DNA from: Bacteroidota bacterium
Lineage (GTDB): Bacteria; Bacteroidota; Bacteroidia; Chitinophagales; Saprospiraceae
Length of the DNA stretch: 64,000 bases
NCBI GenBank assembly: GCA_016124585.1
Contig: WGNL01000025.1
Coordinates: 62,001-126,000, forward strand
Direction of reading: 5' to 3'
The position numbers and the translations under genes are program-made. The notes beneath the pieces were generated by a model that saw only the letters and a list, made by a program, of their open reading frames with translations, was not told where the DNA came from and made no database searches. Below are positions 27,001 through 33,860 of this stretch, one piece after another. Every line of letters begins with the position of its first letter. The stretch's first letter is position 1.

Positions 27001-27658
27001 CCTTGAGCTCAAAATACTTTTTTGTGCGTTTGGCCTGTTGCTCCAGCGATTTCAGGTTGTTGTTGATTTCAAAAAGCAGGTCATCCACCCGCTCCAAGTC
27101 GGCAGTGGTAGCCTGAAGTTTTTGTAGGGTTTCCCGTTTCCTGATTTTGTATTTTGAAATTCCAGCAGCCTGTTCAAACATTTTTCGGCGTGCATTGTCC
27201 TTGTCCGCTAAAATCTCATCTACCATACCAAGGGCAATGATGGCATAGCTGTTGGAGCCAATACCAGTGTCCATTAGCAGGTTCGTGATGTCCTTCAAGC
27301 GACAAACAACCCCGTTTAATTGGTATTCACTTTCGCCGCTTCGGTACAGTCGGCGGGTGATGGCTACTGAATTGTATTCGGTAGGCAGCAAGTTTTTGGT
27401 GTTCTCAAACGTTAGGGTCACTTGCGCCATCCCGCCCTGCTTCCTTGATTTTGTGCCGTTGAAAATCAGGCTGGTCATTGAGTCGAGGCGCAGCTCACTG
27501 CTCTTCTGTTCCCCTAGCACCCAGCGTATGGCATCCACGACGTTGCTCTTGCCCGAACCGTTTGGCCCGACAATACCAATGACATCCTCGTTGAAATGGA
27601 TGACCGTTTCATCAGCAAACGACTTGAAGCCTTTTATTTCGAGGGTTTTGAGACGCAT
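24089..27658 (-). CDS. smc: Chromosome segregation protein SMC
   Basis: 1189 residues, full length for bacterial SMC. The head domain at the N-terminus has Walker A GPNGSGKSNVVDAIRWVLGE. Long coiled coils run at about 165-500 and 660-1000. The hinge lies at about 505-650 (SIRFLSNAKNWTKQAPLL, then PYLNFYVTENIEDAQ, then GKANFFVNDSF). The C-terminal head has the signature ISQLSGGEKTLTATALLF and Walker B FCIFDEVDAPLDDAN. It organises and helps separate chromosomes with ScpA/ScpB, which are not in this window. It is convergent with trmH and divergent from dinB. The long rightward frames that overlap it are shadows. Confidence 0.97.
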   Translation of the reverse strand: MRLKTLEIKGFKSFADETVIHFNEDVIGIVGPNGSGKSNVVDAIRWVLGEQKSSELRLDSMTSLIFNGTKSRKQGGMAQVTLTFENTKNLLPTEYNSVAITRRLYRSGESEYQLNGVVCRLKDITNLLMDTGIGSNSYAIIALGMVDEILADKDNARRKMFEQAAGISKYKIRKRETLQKLQATTADLERVDDLLFEINNNLKSLEQQAKRTKKYFELKEEYKDLAIKLAALKSELLKAKYKELKDSLEKEEDRYRQLEVEQRQMEAGLEQQRKSNLDQEQALSERQREMNQLVGRIRDAENERRVLEQRITFVEQNKAKSQEAFLISKSRIATLEEEIANYRETLQEDRRLEGKLEQQLEAAEKKLQDIRQSHGEMKAGLDAIMQNQQKVERELYELEKSKAVNANQMENLRHDIAHGEEEVKNRKAETESLGVKINELEKEETERRLALETLEKAEEDRRTQIAEGETKLDDLKSRIQKIHRELDAKRNEYKLTKSMVESLEGFPESIRFLSNAKNWTKQAPLLSDLIYVEVDYRVAIENYLEPYLNFYVTENIEDAQAAVQLLQSAQKGKANFFVNDSFKDFSPSISMLSEGMRLATDLVQCDPMYRNLVNYLLDNVIVLEKEDVAKQLTSENMTLLAKSGRFIQRRHSLSGGSVGLFEGKKIGRKKNLEILENAIKRGETEEHKLSEEMYQLKSSIENLKGQQSRQAIQQEQQLLNKVAQERVSLAARLESFESYIRDVDARKAQTLERIQSFEVSNADIEKQLEEKFQVADQARKEISNTDGSFRMVAEEMSNASTDFNNKNIEFIKQQNKVSALQRELSFREKQLDETKSTLATSQRQLDESGGEVAQINDDIEKLVKALQENYAIRKEKEGTLSAAEQSFFGARNSIHEIEDKLRALGRQSQESQIKINNLKDKFSDTKYQLSNIAERLRIEFNLSINDHETLTLTEEQKAGLDENELQIKVERIKNRLDNYGEINPMAVEAYDEMSERHTSITTQRDDILKAKDDLMETIKEIEETATAQFLEAFGKVRLYFIDAFRSLFTSDDAADLILLDPENPLESGIEIVAKPKGKRPQSISQLSGGEKTLTATALLFSLYLLKPAPFCIFDEVDAPLDDANIEKFNHIIKDFSKDSQFIIVTHNKQTMAAVDTIYGVYMPEQGVSAVTPVDFRSLKNDVVLAAVEN

Positions 27659-27809
27659 CTGTTCAATTTCGGGGGGCGAAGTTAGGAATTTGACTGGGTA
27701 TAAATTAAGGTAGTTTTCAACATGGATTTGTTAAAAAGGCTTGATTTGGCGCTCATAAAACTTGTTCACTATCAATTGAAAAACCGAATTTTGAAGATAA
27801 ATAATTTAT

Positions 27810-28937
27810 TTGCCAGTAAATCCAACTTACCTACTTTATCGCAAAATCATCCACATCGACATGGATGCTTTTTTTGCCAGCATCGAGCAGCGGGACAACC
27901 CTGAATTGCGAGGTAAACCCGTAGCAGTAGGTGGAGGTGGCAAGCGGGGTGTTGTTGCCTCGGCCAGCTACGAGGCCCGGCGATACGGTGTTCGCTCCGC
28001 AATGCCTGGCATGACGGCGCAACGCCTTTGCCCGAGTATCATCTTCGTAAAATCGAGATTTCAAGTTTATGGAGAAGTCTCCCGTCAAATCCGCAATATT
28101 TTCTTCGAATATTCCGACCTCGTGGAGCCACTCTCGCTGGATGAGGCATATCTTGACGTGACGGAGAACAAGAAAGGCATCAACTCAGCTATGCGAATTG
28201 CCATCGACATCCGCCGAAGGATACAGGAGGAAACTGGGCTGACAGCTTCTGCAGGAGTTTCGTTCAACAAATTTTTGGCGAAGGTGGCTAGTGACATCAA
28301 TAAGCCCAATGGCATGAAGACCATATTGCCAGAAGAGGCACTGGATTTTTTGGCAAAATTGCCAGTTGAGAAATTTCATGGAATCGGCAAAGTGACTGCG
28401 GGACGCATGAAAAAAATGGGCATCCGTACCGGCGGCGACCTTCGAAAACTATCTGAAATCGAATTGTCACAGCGCTTCGGCAAATCAGGCAGATATTATT
28501 ACCGGATAGTTCGTGCTGAAGATAATCGCCCAGTCAACCCGAACAGGATACGCAAATCAATTGGCGCTGAGCGTACTTTTTTTGAGGACATTAAAGAACT
28601 GGAGGAGATGAAAAAAAAGCTGATTCCTATCATCCAAACTGTTTTCGACTACATGGCAAAGCATGAGAACTTTGGTAGGACCTTGACTTTGAAAATGAAG
28701 ACCCCTGAATTCAAAATCATCAATCGCAGCAGAACGTTCGGTGGTGAAATTCGAAACCTGGAGTTGTTACAACAGGCGACCTTTGATTTGTTGGATAATG
28801 CCTGTGAAGAAATTGAAGCAGTGAGGTTACTTGGGATTTCCATTTCTAATCTAGAAAAAGAACTTGCAGGAGAGGGGATGCAGTTGGAACTGGAATTTGA
28901 TGAGGAAAAAGCTATTAAACCCAAGCTGCCCGATTAG
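27810..28937 (+). CDS. dinB: DNA polymerase IV (Y-family)
   Basis: 375 residues. An error-prone translesion polymerase. The palm motif KIIHIDMDAFFASIEQRDN holds the first catalytic Asp; the second metal-binding motif is EPLSLDEAYLDVT. The little-finger domain follows and the protein ends near a clamp-binding type tail rich in Glu and Lys. The only in-frame start upstream of the conserved IHID strand is TTG at 27810; the first ATG in frame (27861) would remove the catalytic Asp. The start is therefore TTG or a rarer codon. It overlaps convergently with the next gene's 3' end by 23 bp. Confidence 0.93.
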   Translation: MPVNPTYLLYRKIIHIDMDAFFASIEQRDNPELRGKPVAVGGGGKRGVVASASYEARRYGVRSAMPGMTAQRLCPSIIFVKSRFQVYGEVSRQIRNIFFEYSDLVEPLSLDEAYLDVTENKKGINSAMRIAIDIRRRIQEETGLTASAGVSFNKFLAKVASDINKPNGMKTILPEEALDFLAKLPVEKFHGIGKVTAGRMKKMGIRTGGDLRKLSEIELSQRFGKSGRYYYRIVRAEDNRPVNPNRIRKSIGAERTFFEDIKELEEMKKKLIPIIQTVFDYMAKHENFGRTLTLKMKTPEFKIINRSRTFGGEIRNLELLQQATFDLLDNACEEIEAVRLLGISISNLEKELAGEGMQLELEFDEEKAIKPKLPD

Positions 28938-29583
28938 CTAAAATCCAGTTGCCGTCCACGTCCAAGTAGGTTGATGAGGGGAAAACTGCCTTAAATTTTT
29001 CTTCATAAAAAGTATAAGTATCAGCAAGTGCAACTGACGTATCCGAGAGCCGATTGTAAAGTATCAAGCCATTTGGGGCAAGATGTTCTTTCAATTTTTC
29101 TAAAAATTCTATTCTTTCAAATTGTGTGGGTACAAGTTCATCAAGAAAAAGGTCAACCACAATAAGGTCAAATCTCGCCGTTGTTTTTTCCAAAAAGACC
29201 AAGGCATCTACATTCCACAATTCGATGTCCTCTCTGAGAGTAGGCAGTACAAACCGTTTTGTCCACTCCACAATTGTAGGGTCTATTTCTATCCCAGTGC
29301 AATGAATTTTTTTTCCAAATTTATGCTCCAACATATATGGTACACTGCCCAGGCCAAAACCAAGAACAAGCATATTGCTGAATGCATTTTTGCTAAAATC
29401 AAGCTGTTGGAAAGTCTTACTGAAATTGTCGTACAGGTCACCGTAAGAATAAACTGCATTTTCAGTAGTGAGGTAGAACCTGCCTTTTCGTAATGAAAGC
29501 TCAAGCACTGGATTGAATGCTGTAGAGGTTTTATCTAGTTGAATATCAACGAGATAGCTCAAGATTTTCTTCAAAAAAAGCAA
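28915..29583 (-). CDS. Spermidine-synthase-like methyltransferase-fold protein
   Basis: 222 residues. The central part is a Rossmann methyltransferase fold: motif I in VLGFGLGSVPYML, the acidic loop CTGIEIDPTIVEW, and the catalytic-region string FDLIVVDLFLDELVPTQF. It lacks the N-terminal polyamine-binding beta domain at full size and the typical D-x-x-D gate of true SpeE, so aminopropyltransferase activity is doubtful. Possibly a methyltransferase or fragment-type SpeE paralogue common in Bacteroidota. It begins 9 bp after the GlmU-like gene and is probably co-transcribed. Confidence 0.75.
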   Translation of the reverse strand: MLFLKKILSYLVDIQLDKTSTAFNPVLELSLRKGRFYLTTENAVYSYGDLYDNFSKTFQQLDFSKNAFSNMLVLGFGLGSVPYMLEHKFGKKIHCTGIEIDPTIVEWTKRFVLPTLREDIELWNVDALVFLEKTTARFDLIVVDLFLDELVPTQFERIEFLEKLKEHLAPNGLILYNRLSDTSVALADTYTFYEEKFKAVFPSSTYLDVDGNWILANRAAWV

Positions 29584-29592
29584 AACAGGTAT

Positions 29593-30840
29593 TTAAGATT
29601 TTGCTTCAAAAAGCTTGAAAAACTTGCGGCCAGTTTCTTCTTTTTGTTCCCAAGGACGGTATTTGGCAGTTTCCTCAAAAACGTTCATCAAAAGCAATCG
29701 TTCTTCGGCCTCTAATCGGTGACCATGAATGGTCATCATTCGTTCTACAGCTTCAAAGGCTTTTTCAGGAATGTATGTCGTGAAATTATCAGAGCCACCC
29801 CAGGAAAAGGATGGGATAAATTTGGGAAGAAAACCTGTCCCAAAGATATTGCAGCAAAGACCAGTCACTGTTCCGGTATTGAACATCGAATTGATACCGC
29901 ACATAGAATAATCGCCCATCATTAGCCCAATTTTTAATTGGTCTGTTTGTTCTAATTGGCCACTAACATAGCTCCAGAGCTTAACATAGCTCCAATTGTT
30001 TTTGAGGTTGGAGGAATTGGTGTCGGCCCCGAGATTACACCACTCGCCGATGACAGAATTCCCAAGATAGCCTTCGTGACCTTTATTGGAATGGCTGAAC
30101 ATGACCACATTCTTGACTTCACCACCTATTACGCAGTTCGCTCCAATAGAAGTTGGGCCGTAAATTTTCGCACCCATTTTTACTTTGCTGTTTGCACCAA
30201 GCACAAATGGCCCACGGATAATCGTCCCTTCCATCACCTCTGCACCATGGGCAATGTAAATAGGTCCCTTGGTGGCATTCAAGATAGCCCCTTCTACCTG
30301 AGCCCCTTCTTCAAGAAATATTTGACCATCTCCAATAATTGTGTTTGTCTTGCTTAGATTTTGGGAAATTCTACCTGAGGTAAGTAACTTGTAATCCGAA
30401 ATGATTGCCTGCTCATTAAGTTGGCAAATATCCCAGAGGCGATTCATTTTTAAGACCGGGGATTGTTTAATTTCAAAACTATTAAGATCTTCAATATCAT
30501 CGTACATCAGACGATTGAACTGGTTTCTATCAAGAACTGCTGCTATGAGTTCCCCATCAAGTAGCATCGCCCCGCCATTTTCCATCTGATTAATCAAGGA
30601 TACAATTTCGTGGGATGGAAGTACCGATCCGTTTATTAAATAGTTGATTTCGGATATCGTTATATCGTAACGCTCAGATAAGTAATCTTGAGTGATGTAG
30701 GAAGCTTTTCCATTCATCCATTTTTCCCAACGTTCTCGATTTGACATTGCGCCTAACCTGATTTCACAAACAGGACGCGTGAAAGTGAAAGGTAGCAAAT
30801 GCTCCCTGGTTTCGTTGTCAAAAAGAATCAGATTTTTCAT
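29593..30840 (-). CDS. GlmU-like sugar-nucleotidyltransferase / left-handed beta-helix acyltransferase
   Basis: 415 residues. The N-terminal about 180 residues are a divergent nucleotidyltransferase-like region (FDNETREHLLPFTFTRPVCE, RLGAMSNRERWE). From about 185 onward hexapeptide repeats form a left-handed beta helix (IYIAHGAEVMEGTIIRG, ANSKVKMGAKIYGPTSIGAN, WCNLGADTNSSNLKNNW). This is the Bacteroidota GlmU-related family annotated as putative sugar nucleotidyltransferase; it may make UDP-GlcNAc or another activated amino sugar for the envelope. The canonical GlmU Gly-rich motif LAAGKGTRM is missing, so the first activity is uncertain. It is followed closely by the SpeE-like gene. Confidence 0.85.
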   Translation of the reverse strand: MKNLILFDNETREHLLPFTFTRPVCEIRLGAMSNRERWEKWMNGKASYITQDYLSERYDITISEINYLINGSVLPSHEIVSLINQMENGGAMLLDGELIAAVLDRNQFNRLMYDDIEDLNSFEIKQSPVLKMNRLWDICQLNEQAIISDYKLLTSGRISQNLSKTNTIIGDGQIFLEEGAQVEGAILNATKGPIYIAHGAEVMEGTIIRGPFVLGANSKVKMGAKIYGPTSIGANCVIGGEVKNVVMFSHSNKGHEGYLGNSVIGEWCNLGADTNSSNLKNNWSYVKLWSYVSGQLEQTDQLKIGLMMGDYSMCGINSMFNTGTVTGLCCNIFGTGFLPKFIPSFSWGGSDNFTTYIPEKAFEAVERMMTIHGHRLEAEERLLLMNVFEETAKYRPWEQKEETGRKFFKLFEAKS

Positions 30841-30912
30841 TGAAATAGCTTGGGACCAGCGGCAAAATACCTTCTATGCCTCTAAAAATTATTTGATAGT
30901 GGGGCAATATTA

Positions 30913-30943
30913 CAAAAAAAGCCTCAACCAGTAGGTTGAGGCT
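30913..30943 (-). terminator. Intrinsic terminator after rpmE
   Basis: A 10-bp perfect stem AGCCTCAACC / GGTTGAGGCT with a 4-base loop. On the minus strand it is followed by seven T. It lies 25 bp past the rpmE stop. The other strand has only TTTT after the stem, so the leftward direction is the strong one. Confidence 0.88.
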
Positions 30944-30967
30944 TTTAGCATAAAAATGCGCAAAGAA

Positions 30968-31246
30968 TTATTCAGCTTCAGTTCCGGCAGCTGGTTTTGC
31001 AAATTTCGCAAATCGCTTGTTGAATTTATCGATACGGCCAGCCGTGTCAACAAATTTCATTTTACCTGTGAAAAATGGATGAGAAGCAGAAGAAATTTCA
31101 AGCTTGACAAGTGGGTATTCATTACCATCTTCCCAAGTAATGGTGTCTTTGGTTTGAGCGCAAGAATAGGTAATCCAAGATTCATCGCAGGAGAAATCTT
31201 TGAAAACAACCTTTCTATAATTCTTTGGATGGATATCACTTTTCAT
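30968..31246 (-). CDS. rpmE2: 50S ribosomal protein L31, type B
   Basis: 92 residues. A structural protein of the large ribosomal subunit. It begins [17 protein letters not shown] and continues [20 protein letters not shown], the type B (YkgM-like) signature, without the CxxC zinc motifs of type A. The C-terminal KPAAGTEAE tail is a short extension. It has a strong promoter and its own terminator and so is a single-gene unit. Confidence 0.97.
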   Translation of the reverse strand: MKSDIHPKNYRKVVFKDFSCDESWITYSCAQTKDTITWEDGNEYPLVKLEISSASHPFFTGKMKFVDTAGRIDKFNKRFAKFAKPAAGTEAE

Positions 31247-31278
31247 GTCAGATTTTTTTCAATTTTAAAATTAGCGGG

Positions 31279-31308
31279 CAAAGATAGTATTTTTTGCACT
31301 TTTTCAAA
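31279..31308 (-). promoter_or_regulatory. Strong promoter of rpmE2
   Basis: On the minus strand: TTTG (complement of 31305-31308), an 18-bp spacer, TATCTTTG (complement of 31279-31286). Both boxes are exact matches and the spacing equals that of the glnN and gcvH promoters. The leader is about 28 nt. Confidence 0.85.
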
Positions 31309-31727
31309 AAGAACTGACTCGTACTTTAGAAAAAATAAAGAAGATTTCAAGTTGAAACAACTTGTGCACTATTTTTGATGTTGTTTGTTGAAATTTAACT
31401 TCTTTGACAAAGGAAAAAGATGCTGGAATTTTTTGGATTAGATTTTTTTGCTTTACACGTTAGTATATATGTCAGGGTAATCTGTATTGAATTTTCAATG
31501 TTGATATAACCGTAAAAACCTCAGTTCAATTTCATCGAATTTTGGATGAAAAATTGGCTGAAAAAGTTCAACGACTAAAAATTTTAAAAGTGGTTGATTA
31601 TCAGCAAGATAGAAGGAGTTTAGGTTTTTATCTCCAGATTTTTTTTCACAAAAATTAATACAAATGATATGGTTTTTGCAAAAAGCCTTATCTTGGCACG
31701 ATAAAAATTAGAGAGAGCGTGTTTTCG

Positions 31728-31768
31728 CCGGGCTTGCTAGCATTTTTGCGCAAGCCCGGTTTTTTTTT
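31728..31768 (+). terminator. Orphan intrinsic terminator, probable 3' end of an unannotated small RNA
   Basis: The stem CCGGGCTTGC / GCAAGCCCGG (31728-31737 and 31750-31759) is followed by nine T. No rightward gene precedes it: the nearest gene to the left runs the other way. A small hairpin TTATC-N7-GATAA lies about 40 bases upstream (around 31689-31705). Together they look like the end of a short untranslated RNA of roughly 60-90 nt or longer. Confidence 0.7.
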
Positions 31769-31844
31769 GCTTTTTCTCAAAATTTCTTATCGTATACAAC
31801 ACTACTTTTAGTAATTACCTTACGTACATTTTTTTCGTTAGGCA

Positions 31845-31874
31845 TTTGTTCTTTTCAGAAATACACTACATTTG
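31845..31874 (+). promoter_or_regulatory. Promoter of the gcvH operon
   Basis: TTTG at 31845-31848, an 18-bp spacer, TACATTTG at 31867-31874; both boxes are exact. The predicted transcript has an unusually long leader of about 200 nt before gcvH at 32084. The leader holds a 14-codon frame at 31900-31944. Confidence 0.85.
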
Positions 31875-32083
31875 ACCGCAAGAAAAATAAGGAATTAATA
31901 TGTTCCAACCTACATCCTTAATCAGGAGTGACAGACTTTTTTGACAACTATTCAAAAGAGAGCAGATTTTAAACTGCATTAATTTAATTCTGATTTTGAG
32001 ATTTTAGTAATAATTTTCCCAACATTTATTTTTGTTCAAAATGTTTCAAAACTGACACTAATCACAAAACATAAATACAATAT

Positions 32084-32476
32084 ATGAATCTACCATCAGA
32101 ATTAAAATACACCAAAGACCATGAATGGATAAGGGTGGAAGGCGATAATATTGCCGTAGTTGGAATTACGGATTTTGCACAGGGAGAACTTGGCGAAATT
32201 GTTTACGTAGAGGTTGAATCCGTAGGAGAGACACTTACTAAAGAGGCAATTTTTGGAACAATTGAGGCTGTCAAAACCACCTCTGATTTATTTATGCCTG
32301 TTTCTGGAAAAGTGATCGAGTTCAATTCTGCAATTGACGGAAGTGGTGGGGACGACCCAACGCTTGTAAATTCTGACCCCTACGATAAAGGTTGGATAAT
32401 CAAGGTGGAAATGTCTGACCCATCTGAAATCAACGAATTGTTGGATGCCGGTGCTTACAGTGAACTAGTTGGCTAA
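32084..32476 (+). CDS. gcvH: Glycine cleavage system H protein
   Basis: 130 residues. The lipoylated shuttle of the glycine cleavage complex, carrying the aminomethyl group between the P, T and L proteins. It opens [14 protein letters not shown] and has the lipoylation site Lys in [15 protein letters not shown]. The ending [18 protein letters not shown] is typical. gcvT, gcvP and lpd are not adjacent, as is common in Bacteroidota, where gcvH is commonly followed by a VanZ-like gene and other envelope genes, as here. Confidence 0.97.
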   Translation: MNLPSELKYTKDHEWIRVEGDNIAVVGITDFAQGELGEIVYVEVESVGETLTKEAIFGTIEAVKTTSDLFMPVSGKVIEFNSAIDGSGGDDPTLVNSDPYDKGWIIKVEMSDPSEINELLDAGAYSELVG

Positions 32477-32548
32477 TTTCAACTAAAATACAAAAACCAT
32501 ACACCAAAACTTATTGAGGTCGCATCTGTAAATCATAAGGTCATTGAA

Positions 32549-32920
32549 ATGAAATTCTTCATTCCGGTAGTACTGTGGGCAATTTTAATTTTTATATTGT
32601 CAACAAAGGTCGGAATACAATTGCCAGAAACGAAAATAGGAACTGATAAAGTAGCGCATTTCGCAGTTTATTTTGTTTTCAACCTCTTGGCAATCAGAGG
32701 TTTGGTTTTAGGTGATAACCTTTCAACTAAAAATGTATTAATTGCTACCTTCGTTGTTACAGTATACGGAATAACGATGGAATTTATTCAATGGGCTTTC
32801 TTCCCAAACAGGTTTTTTGAAGTTTGGGACATGGTAGCTAACTTCATCGGCGCTGTTTTAGGTTATATTGCATTCATTTTTACTTCACAAAAAAATAACC
32901 AACATGGATTTCGAAATTAG
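32549..32920 (+). CDS. VanZ-like membrane protein
   Basis: 123 residues with four hydrophobic helices (about 3-18, 31-50, 60-80 and 95-115). The pattern DKVAHFAVYFVFNLLA with HF, and later GITMEFIQWAFFPNRFFEVWDMVANFIGAVLG, is that of VanZ-like family proteins. The role is unknown outside glycopeptide resistance, where VanZ lowers teicoplanin sensitivity; here it is simply a small envelope protein in the gcvH operon. Its 3' end overlaps the start of the next gene by 17 bp, so the two are translationally coupled. Confidence 0.85.
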   Translation: MKFFIPVVLWAILIFILSTKVGIQLPETKIGTDKVAHFAVYFVFNLLAIRGLVLGDNLSTKNVLIATFVVTVYGITMEFIQWAFFPNRFFEVWDMVANFIGAVLGYIAFIFTSQKNNQHGFRN

Positions 32921-33797
32921 TGGATCACTAGTGTTGCTTGTTTCAATCTTGATTATTGTGTTGACGGTGTCCCTTATCTTTATTGTTAAGGCAGTGTACA
33001 ACAAAAGATCAGGCAGCAATCTTACGGCAAAACATGCCAACACTACTTTCAGCTCTCCGTTGGAGGGCCGGAATAAGTACCCTGAAGTAGATACGTTCAG
33101 CTTGGGAACAACTTTTAGGAATTATGGCATACTTGCTTCCGTAATTCTTATGATTTTGGCCTTTAGCTGGACTAAATACGAAAAGGTAATTGACGTGTCT
33201 GGTCTTTTGGGCACTTTGGATGAGGAAATCGAGATGGAAACACCTCGTACTGCTGAACCGCCGCCACCACCACCACCACCACCACCGCCTGTAATTCAAG
33301 AGGTTCCAGACGATATTTCTGTGGAAACGGTTATTCAGCAGGATCAATCTATTGAAGAGGAAACTCAAGTGGTCGCACCACCAGTGATTGAAAAAGCTGC
33401 ACCACCACCACCACCACCTCCTCCTCCAAAAGAAGTGGAAGACGAGATTTTTAAGGTTGTTGAAGATCAACCTGCATTTCCCGGTTGTGAGGATGTTTCT
33501 GACAAAGCTGAAAAGAAAAAATGTGCGGAGACAAAAATGCTCCAATTCATTTACAGCAATATCAAGTATCCTCCTATCGCCCGTGAAAATGGGGTAGAGG
33601 GAACAGTTTATGTAAAGTTTGTTGTAGAAAAAGACGGCAGCATTACAGCCCCTGAAATCGTTCGTGACATCGGTGCAGGTTGTGGTGATGAAGCTCTTAG
33701 GGTTGTTCAGCTTATGCCTAAGTGGGAACCAGGCAAACAGCGTGGACGTGCTGTTAGGGTTCAATTTAACCTTCCTGTAAAGTATAAGCTTGAATAA
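32904..33797 (+). CDS. TonB-type energy transducer with two proline tracts
   Basis: 297 residues from the ATG at 32904. There are two hydrophobic helices (about 7-32 and 74-92); the classical TonB has one. Two polyproline tracts (around residues 118-128 and 166-175) span the periplasm, and a C-terminal TonB domain follows: NIKYPPIARENGVEGTVYV, then FVVEKDG, then the terminal VRVQFNLPVKYKLE. It should carry proton-motive energy from ExbB/ExbD to outer-membrane receptors. The N-terminal extra helix is unusual. It could serve the B12 receptor encoded 4 kb away, but that is only proximity. ExbB/ExbD genes are not nearby. Confidence 0.9.
   Translation: MDFEISGSLVLLVSILIIVLTVSLIFIVKAVYNKRSGSNLTAKHANTTFSSPLEGRNKYPEVDTFSLGTTFRNYGILASVILMILAFSWTKYEKVIDVSGLLGTLDEEIEMETPRTAEPPPPPPPPPPPVIQEVPDDISVETVIQQDQSIEEETQVVAPPVIEKAAPPPPPPPPPKEVEDEIFKVVEDQPAFPGCEDVSDKAEKKKCAETKMLQFIYSNIKYPPIARENGVEGTVYVKFVVEKDGSITAPEIVRDIGAGCGDEALRVVQLMPKWEPGKQRGRAVRVQFNLPVKYKLE
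33257..33427 (+). repeat. Two CCA/CCG/CCT triplet tracts encoding polyproline
   Basis: Within the TonB gene, imperfect CCN triplet runs at about 33257-33290 and 33399-33427 encode about 11 and 10 prolines. Such runs can change length by slippage; in TonB proteins they form a stiff periplasm-spanning rod. Confidence 0.85.
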
Positions 33798-33816
33798 ATC
33801 ATTTATCTGGAAAATA

Positions 33817-33850
33817 AAAGGGCGATTGGCTGTGGCTAATCGCCCTTTTT
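33817..33850 (+). terminator. Intrinsic terminator after the TonB gene
   Basis: The stem GGGCGATT / AATCGCCC (33820-33827 and 33838-33845) is flanked by A and T runs and lies 20 bp after the stop. The next gene starts only 11 bases after it, so that gene depends on read-through or an unseen promoter. Confidence 0.85.
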
Positions 33851-33860
33851 CAGTTGAAGT

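Larger units (their letters stand above)
31247..32083. other. 837-bp gene-free divergent region between rpmE2 and gcvH
   Basis: The longest spacer in the window. From left to right it contains the leftward rpmE2 promoter, about 350 bp of A+T-rich sequence without a convincing gene, a strong rightward intrinsic terminator at 31728-31768 with no gene in front of it, the gcvH promoter at 31845-31874, and a leader of about 200 nt. Short frames at 31420-31509 (29 codons) and 31900-31944 (14 codons) exist; neither has a family. No tRNA, glycine riboswitch or T-box fold was recognised. Confidence 0.6.

Noticed and set aside
31420-31509. 29-codon hydrophobic frame in the rpmE2-gcvH spacer
   Set aside because: No promoter box close by, no family resemblance; T-rich DNA gives hydrophobic frames by chance.
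31694-31699. TGGCAC, considered as a sigma-54 -24 box
   Set aside because: The -12 element TTGC is absent at the required 5-base spacing.
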